31,981 bases of DNA from Desulfovibrio sp. UBA6121 (GTDB lineage: Bacteria > Desulfobacterota > Desulfovibrionia > Desulfovibrionales > Desulfovibrionaceae), in assembly GCA_002422505.1 (NCBI GenBank), contig DIVX01000130.1, positions 2,731 to 34,711 of the forward strand. Direction: 5' to 3'. The notes beneath the pieces are model-generated. The model saw only the letters and a program-made list of their open reading frames with translations. It searched no databases and was not told where the DNA came from. The translations under genes were made by a program, and so were the position numbers. Numbering within the stretch: position 1 is the first letter of the stretch; each line of letters starts with the position of its first letter. This document shows positions 22,723-30,437 of this stretch, piece after piece.

Positions 22723-22741
22723 AAAAACGGGGAACTCCCCG
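22723..22741 (-). terminator. Internal hairpin between the Cys-rich gene and feoA
   Basis: On the minus strand CGGGGA-GT-TCCCCG is followed by TTTTTC and more T-rich bases. It begins right at the stop codon of the small Cys-rich gene and 51 bases before feoA. It would reduce, not abolish, transcription into feoAB. Confidence 0.65.
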
Positions 22742-22954
22742 CTAGCCAATGGCCGCGCAATTACACGCGGAGTTATTCCCCTTGCCGCTGGCAGCGCTGC
22801 GGCTTTTGCCCGGCTTGCCGCCCGCGCAGGGTTCCTTGCAGGTGCAGCCCCCGCCGCAGCAAGAACCACCGGCTGTGAACTTGGCGTAGAAGCGCCACAG
22901 GGTGAAGCCCGCCCCCAGAGCCAAAATGCTGTAGACAATGATGTCCTGCCACAT
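22742..22954 (-). CDS. Small Cys-rich FeoB-associated membrane protein
   Basis: 70 residues. One membrane helix (about 6-22) is followed by a Cys-rich tail: SCCGGGCTCKEPC in the middle and CNC near the end, eight Cys in all. This is the layout of the FeoB-associated Cys-rich proteins of anaerobes, sometimes called FeoC-like or attached to FeoB, thought to shuttle or sense iron. AAAGGAG is spaced eight bases from ATG 22954; a GTG at 22963 is too close to it. It is the first gene of the operon, before feoA and feoB. Confidence 0.85.
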   Translation of the reverse strand: MWQDIIVYSILALGAGFTLWRFYAKFTAGGSCCGGGCTCKEPCAGGKPGKSRSAASGKGNNSACNCAAIG

Positions 22955-23008
22955 GACGCACACTCCTTTGTTTCGGCACGCCCACCCGGGCCGGTGCCGT
23001 CGAGGCGA

Positions 23009-23037
23009 TAACTATTGAAATTGAAATTCGTTGTCAA
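23009..23037 (-). promoter_or_regulatory. Promoter and Fur-like box of feo operon 1
   Basis: On the minus strand TTGACA (23037-23032) is a perfect -35; after 17 bases the -10 region TAGTTA/AGTTAT is poor. The spacer holds the Fur-like sequence, which on the plus strand reads TGAAATTCGTTGTCA (23022-23036), 10 of 14 to the core and 13 of 15 to the feoA2 box. A further GAAATT hexamer abuts it at 23017-23022. The overlap with the -35 fits repression. Confidence 0.65.
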
Positions 23038-23040
23038 GTT

Positions 23041-23685
23041 GGAGCGCGAAAAAAAGCAGCGGGTGGATACCCGTTTGCATGGGGCGAAGCCCGCAAACCC
23101 TGGCCAGCGGCGGCACAAGCAGGTGCGAAAAAGATGTCCGCCGGGCCATGGCGGCGGCCTGCCTGCCCGCCGCCCGCTGTGTGTTTGCAGCAGGCGCGAC
23201 GGAACACGCCGCAAGGTGGGCATGGCCCAGGGCGTGGGGACGGGTGGGCTGGCAGGAAGAGGCGGCAGGGGCGCGCGCTGGGCGCAGGTGATGCAGTCTT
23301 CGCCTCGCCCGGGGGCAGCGGTGTTACGGCTCTCGGCGGCGCAGGGGCAGGGAGCGGTGCGGACGAGGGCGTCACGCCCGGCGTGATGCTATAGGCGAAA
23401 TGCCGCAGCGAAAGCAAAGCATGTCAGGACAGAGGTGTGATCGGGTGCAGCGCCCCGGCGGAGGCTCCGCTGAACTTAGGCGCAGGGGCAGGGCGGCGTC
23501 CAGGCGCGGACGTTGCGCAGGCCCGAAGGGCGCAGGGGCAGGGAGCGGTCGCCGGGGGCAGGCGTCACGCCCGGCGGGCCGACCAGGCAAAGTGGCGCGG
23601 GCGCGACGCTTCCACGGAGCCTGGGCGCAGGCGCAGAACACCGCCTATGCCCAGGCTTCAAAAGGGTCGGGGCTACAGTGGGGCG
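23041..23685. other. Long stretch without a supported gene, with diverged repeats
   Basis: No open frame here has a ribosome site and a plausible protein. GCAGGGGCAGGGAGCGGT occurs at 23341-23358 and 23532-23549, with a shorter copy at 23482-23493. The two long copies are each followed about 10 bases later by GGCGTCACGCCCGGCG, which can fold into a hairpin. It may be a decayed gene, a duplicated intergenic unit, or a non-coding RNA region. Confidence 0.5.
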
Positions 23686-24030
23686 TTAGGCCGGAACCGT
23701 GGCCGGAGCCGGAGCCTTGGGGGTCGCCTTGGCAGCAGGCTTGACCGCAGGCTTCGCCGCCTTGGGGGCCGCCTTGGCTGCGGCAGGCTTCGCCGCCGCC
23801 TTGGGCGCGGGCTTGGCTTTGGGGGCCTTGGCCTCGGCAACCATCTCCGCCACGTTTTCCTTGGCGCAGGCAAGCTTCTTGCCCGCCCAGTCCGCAGCCT
23901 TCACGCCGCCGCGCAGCGCGCCCACCAGCGCAGGCCGCAACCCGCCGGACTTGTACACCGCGTACGCGGCCAGGCCCACCAGGGCCAACCCCGCCGAGGC
24001 GGGCAGAGTATACCGAAGATGCAGGCTCAT
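23686..24030 (-). CDS. Small membrane-anchored Ala/Lys/Pro-rich protein
   Basis: 114 residues. A membrane helix at about 8-24 is followed by GLRPALVGALRGGVKAADWA and a charged helix (CAKENVAEMVAEAK), a layout like DUF5132 proteins. The last 50 residues are Ala/Lys/Pro repeats (PKAAAKPAAAKAAPKAAK), similar in style to the tail of the MamC-like protein. AAGGAG lies seven bases before ATG 24030; an upstream in-frame ATG lacks a site. It lies between the two feo systems and diverges from feoA2. Function unknown; it could belong with the low-complexity membrane proteins of the ATPase cluster. Confidence 0.7.
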   Translation of the reverse strand: MSLHLRYTLPASAGLALVGLAAYAVYKSGGLRPALVGALRGGVKAADWAGKKLACAKENVAEMVAEAKAPKAKPAPKAAAKPAAAKAAPKAAKPAVKPAAKATPKAPAPATVPA

Positions 24031-24187
24031 GGTGATTCTCCTTGTGTGCTTGGCGCCTTTGCGTTCCGGCATGCCGCAGGCGTGCCCGAACGCCTTCGCC
24101 AGAGCGCTCAAGTAAGGCAGGCCGCCCGGCGGGGAAAGGCGCAGGATGCGTGCAGCTTTCCGCCTTTACCGGGTTTTGGTCAAAGCA

Positions 24188-24202
24188 TGAGATGGAATTT
24201 CA
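24188..24202 (-). promoter_or_regulatory. Second Fur-like box in the divergent feoA2 region
   Basis: Read on the minus strand, TGAAATTCCATCTCA matches the box at 24256-24270 at 12 of 15 bases and the core at 9 of 14. It lies 158 bases before the small minus-strand gene and about 110 before feoA2, so it could serve either. Confidence 0.4.
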
Positions 24203-24222
24203 ATACGCCCTCGGCACGCGGG

Positions 24223-24251
24223 TTGACAGGGAAGGCCCCGTTGTGCAAATG
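24223..24251 (+). promoter_or_regulatory. Promoter of feoA2-feoB2
   Basis: A perfect TTGACA (24223-24228) with a weak -10 (GCAAAT or CAAATG, around 24245-24251) 16-17 bases later. The Fur-like box begins just downstream. Confidence 0.5.
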
Positions 24252-24255
24252 AGAC

Positions 24256-24270
24256 TGAAATTCATTTTCA
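24256..24270 (+). promoter_or_regulatory. Strong Fur-like box before feoA2
   Basis: TGAAATTCATTTTCA is an almost perfect inverted repeat and fits 11 of 14 core positions. It covers the predicted transcription start, 45 bases before the GTG of feoA2. It is the best Fur-like site in the window and serves here as the reference for the others. Confidence 0.75.
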
Positions 24271-24314
24271 AAAAAACTCCGGTGCGTTTGAACCGGCTCA
24301 GAAAGGACACCTTT

Positions 24315-24692
24315 GTGAACACCCCCGCCACGACCCGCCCCATTGCGGCCCCGGACCACAAGGACCAGGCGGCCGCACCCGCTTCACAGTCAGCCACGGC
24401 CCGCTTCAAGGCCACAGTGGTGGCTGACCCCGCCCGCCTCACCACCCTCGACGCCGCAGCCCTGGGCACGCCCTGCGTACTCAGCTGGCTGCGCGCCGAC
24501 GGGGTGCTGGGACAGCGGCTGGCGGACCTGGGCTTCTTCCCCGGCGCGCGCCTGTGCGTGGTGCGCCGCGCCCCCCTGGCCGATCCGCTGGAAGTGGACC
24601 TGGAGGGGGTCATGGTCTGCATCCGCAAGGCCGAGGCCGCCCAGGTGGAGGTCCTGGCCCTGGAGCGCAGCCGCGCAGAGGCGCGCCCATGA
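24315..24692 (+). CDS. feoA: FeoA with N-terminal extension, system 2
   Basis: 125 residues. The FeoA domain is at about 48-118 (LGTPCVLSWLRADG, then LADLGFFPGARLCVVRRAPL and DPLEVDL). It is preceded by about 45 residues of Ala/Pro/Thr-rich sequence not seen in ordinary FeoA. The start is GTG 24315, with AAAGGA at 24302-24307. The upstream frame would run through the promoter and Fur box, so it is rejected. Its TGA overlaps the feoB2 ATG. Confidence 0.85.
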   Translation: MNTPATTRPIAAPDHKDQAAAPASQSATARFKATVVADPARLTTLDAAALGTPCVLSWLRADGVLGQRLADLGFFPGARLCVVRRAPLADPLEVDLEGVMVCIRKAEAAQVEVLALERSRAEARP

Positions 24693-27409
24693 GCCGCCCC
24701 AGCCATCTGGTGGCCCTGGCCGGGCAGCCCAACTGCGGCAAGTCCACGGTGTTCAACATGCTCACCGGGGCGCGGCAGTACGTGGCCAACTACCCCGGCG
24801 TCACGGTGGAAAAACGCTCCGGCCGCACCCGCGCAGGCGGCTACGACGTGGAGCTGGTGGACCTGCCGGGCATCTACAGCCTGACCTCCTTTTCGCCGGA
24901 GGAGCGCGTGACGCGGGACTTTCTGCTGCACGACAGGCCGCGCGCCGTGCTGGCCGTCATCGATGCCGCCAACCTGCGCCGGGGCCTGTACCTCACCCTG
25001 CAATTGCTGGAAATGCAGCTGCCCGTGGTGGTGGACCTGAACATGACCGACGTTGCGGGCAGGCGCGGCCGCCCGGTGGACGCGGCCCGGCTGGCGGCGG
25101 AGCTGGGCGTGCCCGTGGTGTCCTCCGTGGGCAAGCGCGGCCAGGGCGCGCAAGACATCCGCAACGCCCTCGGGCAGATCATCGAGACCGGCAACGAAAC
25201 CCGGCCCCGGCGCAGCCTGCTCGCCTACGGCGCCCTGGAGCCCGCCATTGAGCGGCTGGAGGAGACCCTGGGCGAGGACGTGCTGCTGCGCGTGGCTCAC
25301 TCCCCGCGTTGGATGGCCGTGAAGCTGCTGGAGGGCGACGCGGGCGTCGCCGAGCTTCTGGACCGCCAGCACGCCTCCCCGGCCGGGGTGCGCGCCCTGG
25401 CCGAGGCCCTGCGCGCGGACTTCGAGGCCGCCACGGGCCTGAGCCCGGCCCGGTACGTGGCCTTTGCGCGCAACCAGGCCGCCAGCGACCTGGCGGAACG
25501 CGTGTGCGCCCGCTCGAAAGCGAACGCGGGCCAGGTTGACATGCAGGCCGGGGCGCAGGCCGGAGCGCTGGCGGGCGCGGCTTCGCCCACCATGTCGGAG
25601 CGGCTGGACCGCGTGGCCCTGCACCGCGTGTTCGGGCCGCTGCTGCTGGCCTTTGTGCTGCTGGCGCTCTATCAGGTGGCCATCGGCATCGGCGACGGCC
25701 TGGGCGAGGACCTGCGCGGGGCCCTGGTGGCCGTGGAGGACTGGGTGGGCCTGCTGCTGCCTGCACCGGGCTTTCTTGAAGATCCGCTGCTGCGCTCCCT
25801 GGGGCTGTGGACCGTGCAGGGCGTCACGTCCATTCTGGGCTATCTGCCGGTGTTCCTGCTGCTTTTCAGCTTCATCGCCATTCTGGAGGACAGCGGCTAC
25901 ATGCCGCGCATGGCCTTTCTACTCGACCGTCTGTTCCGCCGCTTCGGCCTGCACGGCCAGTCCACCCTGCCGCTGATTCTGGGCGGGGTGTACCTGGGCG
26001 GCTGCTCCATTCCGGCCATCATGTCCGCGCGCGGCATCGCCGACGAACGCGCTCGGCTGACCACCATCCTCATTGCCCCCATGATGAACTGCCTGGCCAA
26101 GGTGCCGCTCTATCTCATCCTGGTGGGCGCGTACTTTGCGGAAAATCAGGGCCTGGCGCTGTTTTTCATCTCCACCATAACGCTGTTCATGGCCCTGCCC
26201 GTGGCCAAGGCCATTTCCATAACTGCCCTGGGCGGGCGGCCGCGCGCGCCGTTTCTGATGGAGCTGCCGCCCTACCATCTGCCGACGCTGGGCGGCGTGG
26301 CGCGCCGCGCGGCGGAACGCAGCCTGCTCTTCGTCAAGAAGATCATGGGCATCGTGCTGGCCGTGTCCGTGGTGGTCTTTTCGCTCATCACCTTTCCCGG
26401 CCTGGAAGCGGAACGCAAGGCCCGCTTTGTGGATGCCGGGGAGACGGCGGTGGGAACCTTTCTGCAGCAGGCGCATTCCGTGCCTGGCCTGGAGGGCCTG
26501 GACCGGGCCGGGGCGCTGGAGCTTTTGGACTTCGCCGCCGAGTGGCGCGCCGCCCGGCGCGAGGCGGCGGACGCGGCAGGCGGTGTGGGCGAGGCCCAGG
26601 CCGAGGCTGTGGTGGACGCGGAGTTCGCCGCGCGCAATCCGCGTTGGCTGGCCCTGGCCGCCGGGCAGGACGCCGCGACCATAGGCGCGGCCCAGGCCCT
26701 GCGCGACCTGGCCGCCACCCGCCAGCAACTGCGCTCCCAATTGCGGGAGGAAGCCTTTGCCGGAAGCTTCCTGGGCATGGCCGGGCGGGCCCTGGAGCCC
26801 GTCACCCGCGCGGCGGGCTTCAACTGGCGCATCAACATCGCGCTGCTTTCGGCCTTTGCGGCCAAGGAAAACGCCGCCGCCAGCCTGGGGGCCATTTATG
26901 GTCTGGAGGGCAGCCTGGAGGACGAGGAGCCCGCGCAGGACGAACTGGCCCGCGAGGGCCGCGTGATGCCGAGCGCCGTGGCCCTGGCCGCCGGCGCGCA
27001 AGAGCGCGAAGCGCAAACCGCCCCGGAGCGCGGGGTGGAGGCGGGCATGCGCGCGGTGGAAACGGGTTTTACGCCGCTCTCGGCCCTGTCGTTGATGCTT
27101 TTCATGGCCCTGTACCCGCCCTGTTTGGCGGCGGCCATGACCGTGCGCCTGGCGGCCGGGTCCACGCGCTGGATGCTTTTCTCCATCGGCTACCAGACGC
27201 TGCTGGGGCTTACGGTTTCCAGCCTGGTGCACACCGGGGGCAGGCTGCTGGGCCTTACGGGCTGGCAGGCCATGTGGAGTTTCTACGGCCTGTGCGTGGC
27301 CGCCACCATCGTCATGGGCCTGGTGCCGGAGGACGGCTGGCGGCGCAGGCACGTTCCGGCCGACGCAGCGGTTCTGGCCCAGGCCTCCGCCGGGCCGCTG
27401 CGGCAGTAG
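24689..27409 (+). CDS. feoB: Long FeoB, system 2
   Basis: 906 residues, longer than the usual 700-780. The G domain has GQPNCGKST (12-20), VDLPGIYSLTSF and NMTD. The gates read LILGGVYLGGCSIPAIMSAR and LYPPCLAAAM. The extra length is in two loops: about 26400-26770 (Ala/Glu/Arg-rich, about 120 residues) and 26905-27065 (about 55 residues) before the last helices. The two FeoB proteins differ clearly throughout, so this is not a recent copy. It would import Fe(II); the large loops may bind a partner. Confidence 0.93.
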   Translation: MSRPSHLVALAGQPNCGKSTVFNMLTGARQYVANYPGVTVEKRSGRTRAGGYDVELVDLPGIYSLTSFSPEERVTRDFLLHDRPRAVLAVIDAANLRRGLYLTLQLLEMQLPVVVDLNMTDVAGRRGRPVDAARLAAELGVPVVSSVGKRGQGAQDIRNALGQIIETGNETRPRRSLLAYGALEPAIERLEETLGEDVLLRVAHSPRWMAVKLLEGDAGVAELLDRQHASPAGVRALAEALRADFEAATGLSPARYVAFARNQAASDLAERVCARSKANAGQVDMQAGAQAGALAGAASPTMSERLDRVALHRVFGPLLLAFVLLALYQVAIGIGDGLGEDLRGALVAVEDWVGLLLPAPGFLEDPLLRSLGLWTVQGVTSILGYLPVFLLLFSFIAILEDSGYMPRMAFLLDRLFRRFGLHGQSTLPLILGGVYLGGCSIPAIMSARGIADERARLTTILIAPMMNCLAKVPLYLILVGAYFAENQGLALFFISTITLFMALPVAKAISITALGGRPRAPFLMELPPYHLPTLGGVARRAAERSLLFVKKIMGIVLAVSVVVFSLITFPGLEAERKARFVDAGETAVGTFLQQAHSVPGLEGLDRAGALELLDFAAEWRAARREAADAAGGVGEAQAEAVVDAEFAARNPRWLALAAGQDAATIGAAQALRDLAATRQQLRSQLREEAFAGSFLGMAGRALEPVTRAAGFNWRINIALLSAFAAKENAAASLGAIYGLEGSLEDEEPAQDELAREGRVMPSAVALAAGAQEREAQTAPERGVEAGMRAVETGFTPLSALSLMLFMALYPPCLAAAMTVRLAAGSTRWMLFSIGYQTLLGLTVSSLVHTGGRLLGLTGWQAMWSFYGLCVAATIVMGLVPEDGWRRRHVPADAAVLAQASAGPLRQ

Positions 27410-27418
27410 CGTGTGAAG

Positions 27419-27454
27419 TCTGCACGGTCTGCACGGTCTGCACGGTCTGCGCGG
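27419..27454 (+). repeat. Four 9-base tandem repeats
   Basis: TCTGCACGG three times and TCTGCGCGG once, head to tail, beginning ten bases after the feoB2 stop. Confidence 0.9.
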
Positions 27455-27500
27455 GGCGTGTGCAGGCGCTGTGTTCTTGATGGCCGCCCGGACGGCTGCC

Positions 27501-27551
27501 GCCAGGCTGTCGGAACCCTGCCGCTGCCGCCGCGGACCTGGCCTGTTTTTT
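27501..27551 (+). terminator. Possible terminator of feoA2-feoB2
   Basis: GCCAGG (27501-27506) and CCTGGC (27537-27542) frame a GC-rich inner region with further pairing, and six T follow after three bases. The loop is long, so the call is tentative. Confidence 0.4.
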
Positions 27552-27563
27552 GAGGGCGCAGCG

Positions 27564-28043
27564 CTAGAAGTGCGCCACCACGCGGCGCAGCATGGCCATG
27601 AAGGCGTCCAGCTCCTCCGGGGTCAGGGCTCCGGCCATGTCCTGGCTCAGCTGCCCGTGCAGCTTGTGGTGCTCCTCAAAAAGCCGCGCCCCGGCTGGGG
27701 TAAGCCCCACCTGGATGGAGCGGCGGTCCTGGGGGTTGGCCTTGCGCTCCACCAGTTCCGCCCGCACCAGCCTGTCCACCAGCACGGTGAGCGAGCCGGT
27801 GGTGACGCTCATCTTCTCGGCCAGTTCCTTCATGCGCATTTCGCCGCAGGAGCCAAGAATCTCCAGGGTATGCATCTGCTGCAGGGTAATGCCCGTGCCG
27901 CGCACCACGTCCTGCTCCCAGGAGGAGAAGCGCTCATAGAATTCGATGAGCAGGCGCGTGAACTCGTCGGTCTGGCGCGCCTCGGCGTCGTCTTGGGGCG
28001 CTTTCGCCCCGGCGGGGGCGGGGCAGCGTGCGTGTTTGGTCAT
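27564..28043 (-). CDS. MarR-family regulator
   Basis: 159 residues. The winged helix is at about 50-115: LQQMHTLEILGSCGEMRMKE, recognition helix MSVTTGSLTVLVDRLVRAEL, and the wing RKANPQDRRSIQVGLTPAG with the conserved DxRS. AAGGAG lies seven bases before the ATG. It follows the ATPase gene by 70 bases on the same strand and is probably the local repressor of that gene. The ligand is unknown; metal or an oxidant is plausible given its partner. Four Cys (residues 7, 66, 69-region) are not arranged as an obvious metal site. Confidence 0.88.
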   Translation of the reverse strand: MTKHARCPAPAGAKAPQDDAEARQTDEFTRLLIEFYERFSSWEQDVVRGTGITLQQMHTLEILGSCGEMRMKELAEKMSVTTGSLTVLVDRLVRAELVERKANPQDRRSIQVGLTPAGARLFEEHHKLHGQLSQDMAGALTPEELDAFMAMLRRVVAHF

Positions 28044-28113
28044 GGCGATGCTCCTTGTGCCTGGGCGGCGCGGCTGCCGCCCGCTCTGGCGCGTTTATGC
28101 GCCCGGTCCGGCC

Positions 28114-30021
28114 TCAGCCGGGCTGTGTGCGATCCTTGTACAGAAGAAGGCTGGCCGAGGCCAGCACCACCAGGATGGAGCCGCCGTTGTGCAGCAGCGA
28201 GGCCGCAATGGGCGAGAGCAGGCCGCTCATGCCGCCGTACACGGCCACCGTGTTGGAAAGCAGCCCCAGGCCGATGTTCATTTTGACCACGGCCAGCATG
28301 CGGCGCGAAAGCCCCACCAGGAATGGCAGGCGGCCGATGTCGTCGCGCGTCAGGGCCATGCCTGCGGTCTCCAGGGCCACGTCGGTGCCTGCGGCGGCCA
28401 TGGCCACGCCGATGTCGGCCTGGGCCAGGGCCGGGGCGTCGTTCACGCCGTCGCCCACGTAGAGCACCTTGCGGCCCTGGCGCTGGTAGTCGGCAATGAT
28501 GCCGAGCTTGTCCTGGGGCTTAAGGCCCGGCCAGGCCTGCGTAAGCCCCAGGGAGGCGGCCACGCGGCTCACGGGCTGGGCTTCGTCGCCGGAGAGCAGC
28601 CCCAGGCTGGAAAGACCCAGGCCGCGCAGGGCGTCCAAGGTCTGCTTCGCACCGGGGCGCGGGGTGTCGGTTACGGCCAGCAGGCCAAGGGGAACGCCAT
28701 CGGCCAGCACCACCAGGGCCGTGGCCCCGGCCTGGCGCATGGCCTGGAGCTTTTCCTCCAGCTCCGGCGGCAGGGCGCGCCCGGCCAAAAGGGCCGGTCC
28801 GCCCACCTCCACGTTGCGCTCAGCTCCATGCAACTCAAGGGCGCCGCGCACGCCCAGACCCACCTCGGCCACCACGCCGCGCGCCTCGGGCACGGTCAGC
28901 TTGCGCTGTTTGGCAGCGTGCAGCACGGCGCGCGCCAGGGGGTGCGCCGCGTTCTGCTCCACCCCGGCGGCTGCGCGCAGCACGTCGTCCACGCTGCAGC
29001 CGTTTGCCGGGGCCACTTCGTCCACGCGGGGCACGCCCAGGGTCAGGGTGCCGGTCTTGTCGAAGAGCGCGGCATCGGCCTTGGCCACGGCCTCCAGCTG
29101 GGCCCCGCCCTTGACCAGCACGCCGGAGCGCGCGGCCCGGGCCACGGCGGCCACCGTGGCCGTTGGCGCGGCCAGCAAAAGCGCGCAGGGGCAGCCCGCC
29201 ACCAGCACGGAAACCGCACGGGAGGACTCGCCGCTCCAGACCCAGGCCAGCCCGGCCAGGGAGAGCACCAGGGGCGTGAACCAGCGGGCATAGCTGTCCA
29301 CAAAGCGCACGGCGCGGGGTTTGTGGCCCTCGGCCTCCTCCACCAGGCGCATCACGCGGCCCAGGGTGGTGTCCGCGCCAATGCGCGCGGCCTGCATTTC
29401 CAGCACGCCGTTGTAATTCAAGGTTCCGGCCAGCACGCTTTCGCCCACGGTGCGCTCGCGGGGGATGGATTCGCCGGTGATGCTCGATTCGTCCACGGCG
29501 CTGGTGCCGGAAAGGATGGTTCCGTCCACGGGGATGCGCTCGCCGGGGCGCACCAGAAGCCTGTCGCCCCGCTGCACGCTGCTGAGGGGCACGGTCTGCG
29601 GCCCCTGCGGGCCCAGGAGCGTGGCCTCCTGCGGGGTCATGCCCGCCAGGGCCTGGATGGACCGCCGGGCGGAATCGCTGATGGCCTCCTCCACCTGGGA
29701 GCCCAGGGCCATGATGAAACCCACCACGGCGGCGGTTACTACCTCGCCCTGGATGAGCGAGGCGGTTATGGCCAGCGCAACCAGTTCGTCCACGTTGACG
29801 CGCCGCTCCATAAGTCCCTGCACAGCGCCCCAGATGATGGGCAGGCCGGTTAAGGCCACGGCCGCCAGGCCCAGCGCAAGGCCAACCCAGGCCGGGGCCA
29901 GGCCCTGGGCCTCCCATATATAGGCCGCCAGGGCCAGCAGGCCGCCCGCCAGGCATTGCAGCACTTCCCGCTTCTGAAAGAGTTCGTGGTATTCACCAAG
30001 CTTGGAGAAACGACCGATCAT
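28114..30021 (-). CDS. CPC-type P1B metal ATPase without N-terminal metal-binding domain
   Basis: 635 residues. It lacks any HMA domain. The core has SITGES, CPC at 277-279, Asp 321 in DKTGTLT, AAHPLARAV and GDGVNDAPAL. The last helix contains HNGGSILVVLASA, which resembles the terminal helix of Zn/Cd/Co-type pumps more than the Cu-type (no YN or MSS pattern). It probably exports a divalent metal. It is distinct from the cluster ATPases, reads the other strand, and has its own regulator next to it. GAAGAGG precedes the ATG. Confidence 0.92.
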   Translation of the reverse strand: MIGRFSKLGEYHELFQKREVLQCLAGGLLALAAYIWEAQGLAPAWVGLALGLAAVALTGLPIIWGAVQGLMERRVNVDELVALAITASLIQGEVVTAAVVGFIMALGSQVEEAISDSARRSIQALAGMTPQEATLLGPQGPQTVPLSSVQRGDRLLVRPGERIPVDGTILSGTSAVDESSITGESIPRERTVGESVLAGTLNYNGVLEMQAARIGADTTLGRVMRLVEEAEGHKPRAVRFVDSYARWFTPLVLSLAGLAWVWSGESSRAVSVLVAGCPCALLLAAPTATVAAVARAARSGVLVKGGAQLEAVAKADAALFDKTGTLTLGVPRVDEVAPANGCSVDDVLRAAAGVEQNAAHPLARAVLHAAKQRKLTVPEARGVVAEVGLGVRGALELHGAERNVEVGGPALLAGRALPPELEEKLQAMRQAGATALVVLADGVPLGLLAVTDTPRPGAKQTLDALRGLGLSSLGLLSGDEAQPVSRVAASLGLTQAWPGLKPQDKLGIIADYQRQGRKVLYVGDGVNDAPALAQADIGVAMAAAGTDVALETAGMALTRDDIGRLPFLVGLSRRMLAVVKMNIGLGLLSNTVAVYGGMSGLLSPIAASLLHNGGSILVVLASASLLLYKDRTQPG

Positions 30022-30063
30022 GCGTGCACCTCTTCGGAAACATTTTTATTGAGCACGAAGATT

Positions 30064-30091
30064 CTTTGTCATAAAGTATTTTGATTGTCAA
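30064..30091 (-). promoter_or_regulatory. Candidate MarR operator and -35 of the ATPase gene
   Basis: TTGATTGTCAA (30081-30091) is an inverted repeat TTGA-N3-TCAA. On the minus strand it contains a perfect TTGACA -35 (30091-30086). A second TTGTCA lies 19 bases away within CTTTGTCATAAAG (30064-30076), another short inverted repeat. No good -10 is seen. The region is strikingly AT-rich. Confidence 0.4.
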
Positions 30092-30383
30092 GTAATATTG
30101 CCATATATCCTCTTCCACATTCCTCACCAGCTTCTGCACAGCTTGCGCAAAGGTGATTTTTCGCGCTATGGCTGTTGAAAGCTGACACGCGTCCGTCTGA
30201 TTCTTTTTGTAGTTTCCTTTAACTTTTCCAGGCTCTTTCCCCTTGCCCGGCAGTTTTGCGTGGTTAACTGGAGTTGTCGGCTCTGGATTACCGCCCCGGT
30301 TTTGCCTTTCCCTGCCCGCCTTTCCAGCCGGGCAGGGCCCGGCGGCACAGGGATTCCAAAGGGCTGCGGCCCCCTGGCGGGTG
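30092..30383. other. Non-coding divergent region before cysK
   Basis: Together with the operator and terminator entries this covers the 416 bases between the divergent ATPase and cysK. The first half is AT-rich and T-rich on the plus strand, the second GC-rich. No gene is supported; a five-codon frame (MAVES) at 30168 has no ribosome site. Confidence 0.55.
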
Positions 30384-30408
30384 CTAGGGAGGGGACCCTG
30401 GTTTTTTT
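30384..30408 (+). terminator. Hairpin with T tract in the cysK leader
   Basis: CTAGGG pairs with CCCTGG (one G-T pair) around AGGGGA, followed by seven T. It lies 29 bases before the cysK ATG. No plus-strand gene lies between feoB2 and here, so it is more likely a leader attenuator or the end of a small RNA than an operon terminator. Confidence 0.6.
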
Positions 30409-30437
30409 GCCTTTTCGCCACTTCAAAGGAGCACGCA

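Noticed and set aside
23437..24252. A 271-codon open frame on the plus strand
   Set aside because: It is Arg/Gly/Ala-rich without domain features and runs opposite the better supported minus-strand gene and through the feoA2 promoter.
27419..27454. CRISPR array
   Set aside because: The repeats are nine bases long and directly joined without spacers, and there are no cas genes.
30086..30118. Plus-strand promoter for cysK at TTGTCA
   Set aside because: No -10 hexamer occurs at 16-18 bases; the TAATAT nearby is only two bases away from the hexamer.
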